From NCBI GenBank assembly GCA_024196135.1, contig JAMQCK010000274.1:1-32192 (forward strand): a DNA stretch of 32,192 nt. Reading direction: 5' to 3'. Position 1 is the stretch's first letter. Each line of letters begins with the position of its first letter. This document shows, piece by piece, positions 1-8,535 of the stretch. Source of the DNA: Pleurotus ostreatus/Saccharomyces cerevisiae fusant. Its lineage: Eukaryota > Opisthokonta. The notes below the pieces were generated by a model. The model was given only the letters and a program-made list of their open reading frames with translations, made no database searches and had not been told where the DNA came from. A program made the translations under genes and the position numbers.

Positions 1-222
1 GACACCGATCGTCTGTTCGGTGTGAACGCTCACGTCTGCTACTGAGCTCGAGAGGAATTTTGAAGCCCCGCCCACCGCTCCCTTTTTCTGTTTTGTGTAC
101 ACGAATGCTATATCGTACTCCTACTTGCAATCAGGCCTGAGTTCCATAACTTGGTTCTGAGATGGGGTCAAGCTCGCACGCTGATCCCTCATCTCTCGAA
201 CCTGTCGTCCCTCTCCGAAGCC
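1..222. repeat. 222-bp direct repeat, copy 1
   Basis: Positions 1-222 recur base for base at 360-581 (offset 359). Identity ends sharply after 222/581, where copy 1 continues with TCCCGG and copy 2 with CGAGTC. The copy may extend left of the window, so the true unit could be longer than 222 bp. Bases 223-359 between the copies are unrelated to what follows copy 2. No transposon ends or coding region were recognised in it. A recent local duplication or an assembly overlap would both look like this. Confidence 0.95.
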
Positions 223-359
223 TCCCGGCTAAGGAGAGTCGACGTCCCCCGACTACAGCTGCTACAGCGAGAGCGAAGGAATCCATAGATTGTGAGTCCG
301 GCAATTACCGAGGCACGAGGGAGTAGCCGGAGGTTGGTCTATGGATGACGGGAGTGATC

Positions 360-581
360 GACACCGATCGTCTGTTCGGTGTGAACGCTCACGTCTGCTA
401 CTGAGCTCGAGAGGAATTTTGAAGCCCCGCCCACCGCTCCCTTTTTCTGTTTTGTGTACACGAATGCTATATCGTACTCCTACTTGCAATCAGGCCTGAG
501 TTCCATAACTTGGTTCTGAGATGGGGTCAAGCTCGCACGCTGATCCCTCATCTCTCGAACCTGTCGTCCCTCTCCGAAGCC
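360..581. repeat. 222-bp direct repeat, copy 2
   Basis: This is the second perfect copy of the segment at 1-222. It begins with GACACCGATCG, as does copy 1, and no mismatch was found reading the two side by side. Confidence 0.95.
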
Positions 582-1072
582 CGAGTCGGCGATCGCGTCG
601 CACTATCCCCGCGGGCACGTGAATCAGACGCGTCGAGTCACACGAACAGTCACGCTGCTCCTCGAGTCAACCGCCCTCATCCTGCGCGCCTGCCATACTC
701 ACGTAAACCTTGGCGCAGCCCAATCACACAGAACTAGACACAACATATGAAGGTGCAATTACGAGACGTTATAATGGATACAGTATGTATGTAGCAGTAG
801 TCGTTACTCTGATGCAGTCCAGTCCAGCAGATATGGATACATTGCGCCCACGGATAGCAGTGCATGTATAGCATGTCGGGCGTGCGGCGTGGGGTTCGCC
901 TGAGATATGCGTGGTGGTCGCAAGCCCGCGCAGCAGACTTGGGAGATGAACGGGGCGAGAGAAGAGGCGTGATGGTTGATAAATATTAGCAGATGAACTG
1001 AGGGGGTCACGTTAGCGCGCATTGCTCGTCGAGATCGTAAACCAAGGGCACACGCACCTAAACTGACTATAC
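582..1072. other. Intergenic, no gene recognised
   Basis: This 491-bp stretch lies downstream of the phosphatase gene on the minus strand and should hold its 3' UTR. Short open frames are present on both strands, but none has recognisable protein character or splice-supported extension. The left part is GC-rich and the part next to the phosphatase stop is more AT-rich. Confidence 0.5.
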
Positions 1073-4000
1073 TCATGGTGGAGGATGCCCCCCGGACTTG
1101 TGCGAGCGCGGCGAGGGCGAGCCCGACTTCTGCGAAGCCGAAGACACGCCCTGCGCCACCTGCGAGAGCCTCGTCCCCGTCGAAGGTGGCCGATACAGCT
1201 GCCGCGGGTGCGGATGTTCTAGCGACATCTCCTTATCCGCCCCCGGGCTCTGACTCGGCGCCTTCCGCTTGAGACTCGGCCGCTTCGACAGCCGCACCTC
1301 CCCGCGCATGTCCTCCTTCCTCAGCTCCGTCGGGCTCGCGCCCCTCTTCCCCGTGCTGGTCGTGGTCGTCGACGAGGCGTCGCTCACGTCCATCGCGCGC
1401 AGGGTAGGCCGCGGCGTCTGCGCGCTCGAGCTCGCCGCGCGCGGTGTCGTCGCCGTCGTCGCTAGGCTCGATGGCCGCCTCAGCAGCTCGTCCGAGTTCC
1501 CGCGCATACCTCCCGGCAGGCTCCGGATCGGGCGCTGGGACACCATCGCCGCCCCGCGCCGCTGCGCGTCCTCCCGCTCCTCGTCCGCGATCATCAGCGC
1601 GCCCTCAATCACAGCCGCGTGCACGAATACATATTGCCGCAGGCTCTGGCAGAGACTCATCCGCTGCTCGCGCATGTCCTGCACGACCTCGCAGATCGGG
1701 TCGTCGAAGGAGCTCAGTGGGGGCGGGGACGCATCATCGTGCAGCTTTCGCGGCTGCTTGTAGTCCACGTACGACATTGACGGCCGCCTCGAGTGTCTCC
1801 CCTTAACCCCCTTCTGCTCCCCTGCAGGTTTCTCCGCCGCGGCCTGCGTCTGCGATGTCTGCGTCGACGGCATGGTCAGGTCCATCGAGTTCATCGCCGA
1901 ACGAGGCTCCGAGAGGTGGCGTTCCGATTCGTGCGGAGATGCTGACGCTGGCGCAGGAGACGAGAATGAACGATCCGTCGACGGTGGAAGCGAGCCAATC
2001 GACCCCGAACCGGATCCAGTGCCAGACCCAGACCCAGAGTTGGCTCTGGTAGGTGGACTCGGTGCGTCGGTCGAACCGGGAGAAGTCGAGTGAGATAGCG
2101 CAGAAGGGTTCACGTTGGCGGGAAGGGCCGGCACGGCGAAGAAGCCTCCTGATGTCTTCTGCCCAGCACCCAAGAACGGAGTGCTGGCCGTCGCAAGGGG
2201 ACTCGAACCCAAAGCACTACCGTTCAACCCATTGAGCTTGGGCCGAAGCGTCGAGGGCACCGACGACGTCCTTGCCCGCTGCAAGCCATCCTCACCGCCC
2301 TGCCTCCCTCCCTGTCCCGCCGCATCCGACTCCCCACTCGTCAGCGGCGAGCTCGTACCATGCAAGCTCCCGCTCCTCGCCCTCCTCGCATTCGTCTTGA
2401 AGCCGAACGAGCTCTCATCCGACGTCGTGGACGAGCCTGCAGACGCGCTGTTCGATACGGACCCACGAGAGGGGGGCGAGGCAGAAGACGCACCGACTGG
2501 TGCACCCGGTTCGTCCGCGCTCGCGCCGAGCCCCGTCTGCGCCGTCACGTCCTCCACCCACCGCCGCGTCCCCTCGCGCCCCTTCTTGTGGTGGTACTCC
2601 TCCCCGTCGACCTGCATCAGGTCCGGCGGCGAGATCTTGTGCCCGTCCCACCCATCGAAGTTGCCGACCTGGCGCTGCTGTTCCACCGTGGCCACGGGTA
2701 CGTGGACGACGTGCGGTCCGGCGGTGGTCGCGCCTACTTCGTCATTATTCTTCATCTCAATGTCATGTTCCGTATCCCTCTCACCATCGTGCGGAGCAGC
2801 GCTCGTGGCGCTAGACATGTCTCCGCGATGGTATGCTACCGAGTTGGAGGCCTGGGTGGAGTTCTTGACGCCGTCGGCCATGGTGACGTCGCCGTCGCGG
2901 TCGTTGAGAGGTACAGTAGGCGACATCGGGGGCAACACCATGCCGGCGTTGACCAAGGCGTCGTTTCGTCGTTTCCGCAATTCCCTGCGCATGCCGTCCA
3001 GCACCGCGTCAACGGCAATAAAGCCTCCGGTACGACCTACCCCAGCACTGCAGTGAAGGAGAACAGGCGGGTTCATCATGATACCCTTCGGATCTCGGCA
3101 AATGCCTGTCCTCGGGTCACACGAATCGTCGGAATCCTCGCCCTGCGCATCGTTGTCTGCTGCTGCTGTTGCGAGGAGTCAGCCGATCTGGACCAAGAGA
3201 CCCTAACCTAGGTACCTACCTGCTTGAGACATAGACTCAGCCTTTGCCTGCGCCGAGCACTGGTCGACCTCCTTGATGAGCTCGAGCACCCCGCGCGGGT
3301 CGTCGGGCACGTTCATGTCCGGCCACTCCAGGTATTGGATCTGCACCACCTTGCGTGCTCCAGCCCTCGGATACTTCGTATGTCGCAACTCGAAGACGCG
3401 CTTGATTTGCCGCGGACGGACGCCCTTCGGTGTTGGTGGTTGGAAGGTAAAGAAGCCCCCTGACTGCGGCGAAGGCTTGACAATATTGTCGCTCTCGACA
3501 CCCGATCCACCGGTGCTGGAAACCAGCTTCAGCCGCAAAGGGCCGTACGAGTTCTCCGTCCAGTAGGATCCGCATTTGATCATGGAGCCCTCGATCTCGC
3601 GAGTGAGCATAACGATCACGTGCACGTTCTGCTGCCAGACCAGACTGAATGCGGTGTCAGTTACGACGATTCGCACACGACAGGCAAGCACTCACGTCCA
3701 GAAATCGGCAAAGGTATCAGGCAACGGGCCCTGCGTCGCGATGTACCGCTTCGTCGTACCGAGGGGCTGGACGTGCGACGCGTTGACATAGTCGTCGCTG
3801 TCACCAGGAGACGGCGGCAAGGAGGGCAGCGGCTGCGTAGCGCGCGGGGTCTTCTGCGCAGATTGCTCTCGGGACGGAGAGTGCTCGTGCTCTGAGATGT
3901 GTCCCGGGGAGGGCTGGGATTGCAGTTTACGATTGCGCTTACGGCCACGTAGACGCACACGGGCATGCTCGAAGGGCCAGATATTCCGATACCTGCCAAG

Positions 4001-5503
4001 AAGTAAGCACTGGAACGAGCTGAGCAGTAGGCGAACGCACCTGTTCTTGGAGCCCTTCTCTACGCCAGCGATGATGCTGTAGGGGAACATGCGGTCACCC
4101 TTACTACAGCTCACGCCGCTGTCGCTGTCGTCGGGCTTGTTGTCGCGCGACGCCTGCGGTGTATTGCTTTCCCTCGTATGGTGCTCCATGATGTTCATCA
4201 TCCGACGCTGCTCAGCGACCTCGATGCGGTAGAACTGCATTGCCAACGCCTCCATGCCTTCCTCCACGTCATTGGGATCTGGCTCATCAGCCGTGTCATC
4301 CTCTGACTCGGAGGTGCTAGAGTAGGCGTCTCGACGAGGCGTAGGATGTGATGATGCTCGCGGGAGGGTAGCTGCGCGTCTTGCGATCTCCTGCAGCCAC
4401 GTGAACGGCAGGTCGTTGATGCGTCGCCGCACGCGTCGAGGTATGCGCAGAGGTATCCGCTCGGTGATGCCATGCGATAGCTCTGCATTCTGCCGGATGT
4501 TGTCGAAGAAGGGATTTGCGGATGACGCAGGGGGCGGAGGCGCAACAGCGGATGGCGTGTTCATCTCGGATAGTGTGAGGTTCGTGCGACCCGGTCCTTG
4601 TCGCTTGGGACGGTTCTGAGTCGTGGATGTGAGGGTGAAGGCAGCCATGGGTAGGCGCTTGGTGCGAAGGACACGATCATCGGAACTCGTTTCGTCCTCC
4701 TCGTCGGGATCGCCAGTGCCCGGAGGCGGCTTGTCATCAACGACCGATCTGCGCTCCTTCCAGACTTGCTGGAATCCGCCCTGCAGCCAAGCGAGTTCAC
4801 CCGCGAACTTGTCGTTCTTGAACTTGCGCAGGAGGCCGAAGATATTGCTCGTCTCTGGAATGTGAGCGCTGTCGGCATCGTAGACGAGGATGCGGCTCGC
4901 GGTCTTCCACGCGGAGAAGCGGGCGCGGGCACTGGGGGTGGGGAGCATCTCGCAGAGGCGCTCGAGGGAGAAAAGCGGGCGCTTGAGGAGCGTCGACGGG
5001 ACGGAGAGCGAGACAGCCCTGGGTAGGCGTGCATTCGCGTACGCGGCGTGAGGACGTATGTCGACGACGAGCGTGCGGGCTGCCGTGGATTCGTCGAAGA
5101 GCCAGCTGTCGAGATCGCTCGGGCGCACGGTGGTGATGTCGAGTGGGGCGGAGTTGGTGATCTGGAGCTTCGCCATAGGCGATGATGGCATACGAAGCAT
5201 GGGCGATGGTGACTGGGATTGCTGGGGCTTTGGCAGCGACGCGGGCAGCTTCGCGGTGAGCATGTTGGCTGAGCCGAAGCGATTGGCGATGGCCGCAGCA
5301 AAGTCATCGGGGACGTCGTTCTTGGGCGGTGCAGGTGCGGGTGTCGGGACGTTGGCGGGGAGCTTGGCGGTGAGCATGGATGCGGAGCCAAAGCGACTGG
5401 CGATGGCTGCCGCGAAGTCGACTGCGCCGTCGGGCTCGCCCATGTGCGCGCCAGACACGGCGTGCGTGGTGGTCGATGAGAAAAAGTCGTCGTCGTTGGC
5501 CAT
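1073..5503 (-). CDS. Rhodanese-PTP tyrosine phosphatase (Pyp1/Ptp2-like MAPK phosphatase)
   Basis: Four exons (5503-4041, 3992-3696, 3644-3220, 3105-1073) give about 1405 residues. The ATG at 5503 lies in a strong GCCGCCATGGCC context, and no in-frame ATG was found upstream. A rhodanese-like domain covers about 125-250, but the loop after ILVYDA carries Asp where rhodaneses have Cys, so it is probably a docking module. The PTP domain starts near NRYRNIWPFEHARV (about 487), has TQGPLPDTFADFW before intron 2, a WPD loop at about 694, the HCSAGVGRTG P-loop with Cys at about 747, and a Q-loop Gln at about 1215. P-loop and Q-loop are separated by about 415 extra low-complexity residues. Yeast relatives with this domain order (Pyp1/2, Ptp2/3) dephosphorylate MAP kinases Sty1/Hog1; the same role here is inferred. 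The first intron (48 nt) is in frame without a stop. Confidence 0.9.
5225..5419 (-). repeat. Duplicated N-terminal motif coded inside the phosphatase
   Basis: Residues about 29-54 and 67-93 of the phosphatase are near copies: DFAAAIASRFGSASMLTAKL and DFAAAIANRFGSANMLTAKL, each followed by PA and a Pro-rich linker. The DNA copies lie at about 5342-5419 and 5225-5305. They precede the rhodanese domain. A repeated short motif in an otherwise disordered N-terminus suggests a binding site present twice; the partner is unknown. Confidence 0.9.
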
Positions 5504-6292
5504 GGCGGCGACGACGGATAAGTTCAAGGCGAAGGTGGTGATCCTCGGCGACGGCGTTTTCGACGGATCGGGCACGATGAATGACGTCAGGGCGCCACGC
5601 GAGACCGCGTGTTCCGAGGCCCAGGCCGGTGCCTCACCCAATCAATGGCGCTTGCGCAGGCCAGCGCAGGCCTCGGCTCGCCTTGCTGACAATGGGTATT
5701 CCCATTCCTCTCCTGATCTATACAAAAAACAATAGCAGTCAGCAAGCCCCTGGTCCTAGTCTTATTACTGTCGAAAACAGGGCGCCTGTAACTCAGTGCA
5801 AACTCTCTGACGCGCGCCACTCCGCCTAGCAATTTCCATACCCCAATGAAGTCACCCTCCGGGGCGGCGGCTACACAGATCCAGTGGATTCCGCATTGTC
5901 AATCACAGAGAAGTTCGGGCATCTTGGGGCTTTCCTGGGACAACACAGCTCCCAGCGCCCCTGCTCACCTGTGAGTGCTGCGCCTCCTGCCCCCTCCCCT
6001 TGAAAATTGTCCATTCATTCTCGTACCACGCCATGCCCCCTCGCGCCCACTTTCTAACGAGCCCCCCCTTCGCGTGACATTGTCCTCGCCCCGACCTCGC
6101 CCCATCTACCCCCGCCCCACCCCCACCTAACCATGTCCCCCATGCAACGCCCATTCACTCCCAAACTTCTGACTACATTTCGCGTGCCTCCGCACCTCAT
6201 GCGCTGCCAACCGGCGCTTGCAAGGTGGCGAGCCGCCTTATAACTGGCTATCTCCCGATCACCGCTTCGAGAGCGCCAGTATGTCCGCTCCG

Positions 6293-6370
6293 CCAATAGC
6301 ATCGGCCTCCTTCCCACCAATAGCGCTGCTCCCCGTCCCAATCAGTGCCAATAGACTGCGTCCTGCCAAT
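6293..6370 (+). promoter_or_regulatory. Cluster of five CCAAT boxes
   Basis: CCAAT occurs at 6293, 6317, 6338, 6348 and 6366, all on the plus strand within 78 bp. Four share the extended form CCAATRG (CCAATAG three times, CCAATGG once). Such boxes bind the Hap2/3/5 (NF-Y) complex in fungi. The cluster is about 790 bp from the phosphatase start and about 720 bp from the nearest plus-strand candidate, so its target is uncertain. Confidence 0.45.
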
Positions 6371-6997
6371 GGCCGTCCTCTACGCCTTGCGTTGTGGGCG
6401 CACGCCTTTCTTATCCATCAAGCGTGGCTGTTCCCGCAACAACGTCGCCATGCGCGGGAGCACTCAATCTACGCCCCTAACTAAAAGGGTAGCTGCGCAA
6501 ATCACACCCTCATTTCCTTCTGTGCGCCAGAAGACCGAGTGTAACCCAGGTTGAACCTTGTCGCAAGGTGCTCCCCAGCGCGCCTTCCATTACTCTCTGT
6601 ATGCACCACCCCCAGATCGCCCCAGCCTTCTCATGTTGTCGTCGACGCAAGCGCCCGCCACCGACCTTGCTCACCACATGTCACTCGCCCCGACGAAATG
6701 CGTCATGTCGTGAGAGTTCAAGACAAGTCGTCGCGCAAGAAGGACATCAGCTCCTTCTACGACACACATGCATGAATCTTGCGCCTTCGTCGTCGTACGA
6801 TGATTTCCCTCGCCTCCAAGAAGCCTCGACGAAAGTTCAACACAATACCTACCTAATTGGGAATAACGGGACTCGGGCCGACTTCCCGAGAATGCACCCG
6901 CTTCACACGACGCCCCTTTCTTTCACGCTGCTACCACGTCAGGTTCATGCCCGCGCCCTGGCGCCAGTAAATTGACGTCCAGACCGTCTCTGTGTCC

Positions 6998-7005
6998 TAT
7001 ATAAG
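6998..7005 (+). promoter_or_regulatory. TATA box (TATATAAG)
   Basis: A strong TATATAAG lies 88 bp upstream of the ATG at 7086, a plausible distance for a fungal TATA promoter with a short 5' leader. It is the main reason to take the small downstream reading frame seriously. Confidence 0.45.
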
Positions 7006-7085
7006 TGCCTTCTTGTCAGCACCTGGACCTCTACTACGCCCTAGGTCGCACCCCAGACTTGAACACTCATGAACCAACCAGCGCG

Positions 7086-7396
7086 ATGTCTTCGGTCCAT
7101 CCATCCAGTGCACTAAAGCGCCATGTGTTCTATGTGCTCAGTTACACTTCTGTACTTCTCTGTAAGTAGCTTTACAATCATCTTTGACCTACTCTAATAC
7201 AGCCGTCCTTCCATGCCGTTCTAATAATCCAGTTCAACTCGCTTGTGTATGCACCGAGGACAAGCAGACCCTTGTCTTCCAACGAGTCTCCTCGTCATCC
7301 CATATCACTTTTGGGAGGACGACGTGGACTCCAGGGCAGAATCTCTTACCATCTCGGGTCCGGTGGCTCTCTTTACGACGATTCTCGGTCCTGTAG
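7086..7396 (+). CDS. Possible small two-exon gene, unknown product
   Basis: An ATG at 7086 opens a 76-nt exon ending at a textbook donor GTAAGT (7162). The 41-bp intron ends in ACAG at 7202, and exon 2 (7203-7396) continues in frame to a TAG, giving about 89 residues. A TATA box lies 88 bp upstream. The product starts MSSVHPSSALKRHVFYVLSY and has no family I recognise. A short upstream ATG at 7069 in another frame closes after about 15 codons. The intron is shorter than any other in the window. It could be a non-coding transcript or chance; transcript evidence would decide. Confidence 0.3.
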
Positions 7397-7621
7397 TGGG
7401 ACGACGCAGGGCGCTTGCGTTTCGCAAGGATTGTCGTGATTGACGACTGGTTTTCGGACATCCGACACGCAGCGGTCTCTAGCGGCGGACCTGAGCACTG
7501 TGCCGAACGTTGTCGACACAAGTCGATCGTCGTGTGCCCGCACTGAGGCCCTGACGATCCCACTCACCAGTCCGTGATACGCATGCGCGGCGGAAGGTAA
7601 CGAATATGTTTGGCCGGTGGG

Positions 7622-7628
7622 TATATAG
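7622..7628 (+). promoter_or_regulatory. TATA box of the secreted-protein gene
   Basis: TATATAG in the context GGGTATATAGG lies 65 bp upstream of the ATG at 7687, consistent with a short-leader, strongly transcribed gene. Confidence 0.55.
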
Positions 7629-7686
7629 GTGAGTAGGTGAGGCTCGCAAACATATTGCCCCCCGTCGCAGTTCTCGTCCACTCAAG

Positions 7687-8224
7687 ATGAAGTTCGCCGG
7701 TGCGTGCTTCGTTACCCATACCGCCATCTTCTCAAGCTGATTTTCTGTCCGCAGCCCTCATCCCCGCCCTCCTTTCCGCCTCCTCCACCCTCGCACTCAT
7801 CCACCCCCGCGCCACCTCCAACACCACCATCGCCACCTTCCTCTCCGACTCCGTCAACGCCTTCTTCCCCGCGCCCGGCAACGACGCCTGGGAAACCGCC
7901 TTCGACGCCGCCTTCGCCCCCAACCTCACCGCGACCTTCAACGACGGCAGCTACGATTTCGCGAGCTTCAAGGCGTACTTCGCGGCCGTGAAGGCGAATT
8001 TGGAGAGCAAGTACTCGACGTTCGACCACTCGTTCACGAGCGTCGTGGGCGTGTCGGCGACAGGTGGGAATACGGGCGGGTATGGGATTGTGACGGGCGT
8101 GGAGGGCGGGGATGTGAGTGGGACGCAGGTTAGGGGGACGGATGGTGCTTTTGCGGTCATTCGGGAGATCGGCGGCGCGCTGAAGATCACAGAGGTGCGC
8201 ATAGTGTATTGCAATCCGGCATAG
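7687..8224 (+). CDS. Small secreted protein, NTF2/SnoaL-like (tentative)
   Basis: Two exons: a 13-nt first exon (7687-7699), an intron 7700-7754 (GTGCGT...GCAG) and exon 2 (7755-8224), giving about 160 residues. Splicing creates a clean signal peptide, MKFAALIPALLSASSTLALI, with probable cleavage near HPRA-TS. The mature chain has N-glycosylation sequons NTT and NLT and ends in VYCNPA. The pattern of an amphipathic N-terminal helix, a GSYDFASFKAYFAAVKANL helix and a closing Gly-rich beta region with VIREIGGALKITEVRIVY resembles NTF2/SnoaL-type alpha+beta barrels. That fold call is by eye only. Codon use is strongly C-ending, typical of a highly expressed gene, and a TATA box lies 65 bp upstream. 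Its extracellular role is unknown. Confidence 0.8.
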
Positions 8225-8535
8225 CCCATACTCACCTTCATTGCTCTCAGTGGCACGAAATCACGAACCTAGGCGCATGAGTACGGTATCTACAGGCCAT
8301 TAATGGTACATGTGTGCTGAGTACTATACAGTGCACTTACCAGAATGATCATTGCTGTGAGTAAACTTACGACTGATCCTGGCGGACGGGCCCTGAACGT
8401 CGACGCAGACTGCCCAGCAACCTTCTCATACGGCGTATAGCATTAATCGAGAGCCTCACGCCAGCCTTGAAGCTTTCAAACCGTAGACGAGAAGATGGGA
8501 ATGGGAACAGATACAAGTACATTTTTGACCGAATT
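8225..8535. other. Convergent intergenic region
   Basis: This 311-bp stretch lies between the tail-to-tail secreted-protein gene (+) and FunK1 kinase A (-). It should contain both 3' UTRs. No structured element was seen. Confidence 0.5.

Larger units (their letters stand above)
5504..7085. other. Divergent intergenic/promoter region
   Basis: This 1.58-kb stretch separates the phosphatase start (-) from the first possible plus-strand gene. It is C-rich, with scattered short open frames that look random. A TATA-like TGTATAGATC on the minus strand near 5716-5725 lies about 215 bp upstream of the phosphatase ATG. A CCAAT cluster sits at 6293-6370. No RNA gene or transposon ends were seen. Confidence 0.5.

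Noticed and set aside
2195..2225. Perfect B box (GGTTCGAGTCC) on the minus strand
   Set aside because: It lies inside the phosphatase coding sequence, where it encodes LGSSPL, and it lacks the rest of a tRNA.
3155..3180. CAG/CTG run
   Set aside because: It is a short microsatellite of four or five imperfect units inside the 114-bp third intron of the phosphatase and is unremarkable.
5504..5641. N-terminal extension of the phosphatase to 5641
   Set aside because: The codon at 5641 is TTG, not ATG. The first in-frame ATG (5503) has a strong start context.
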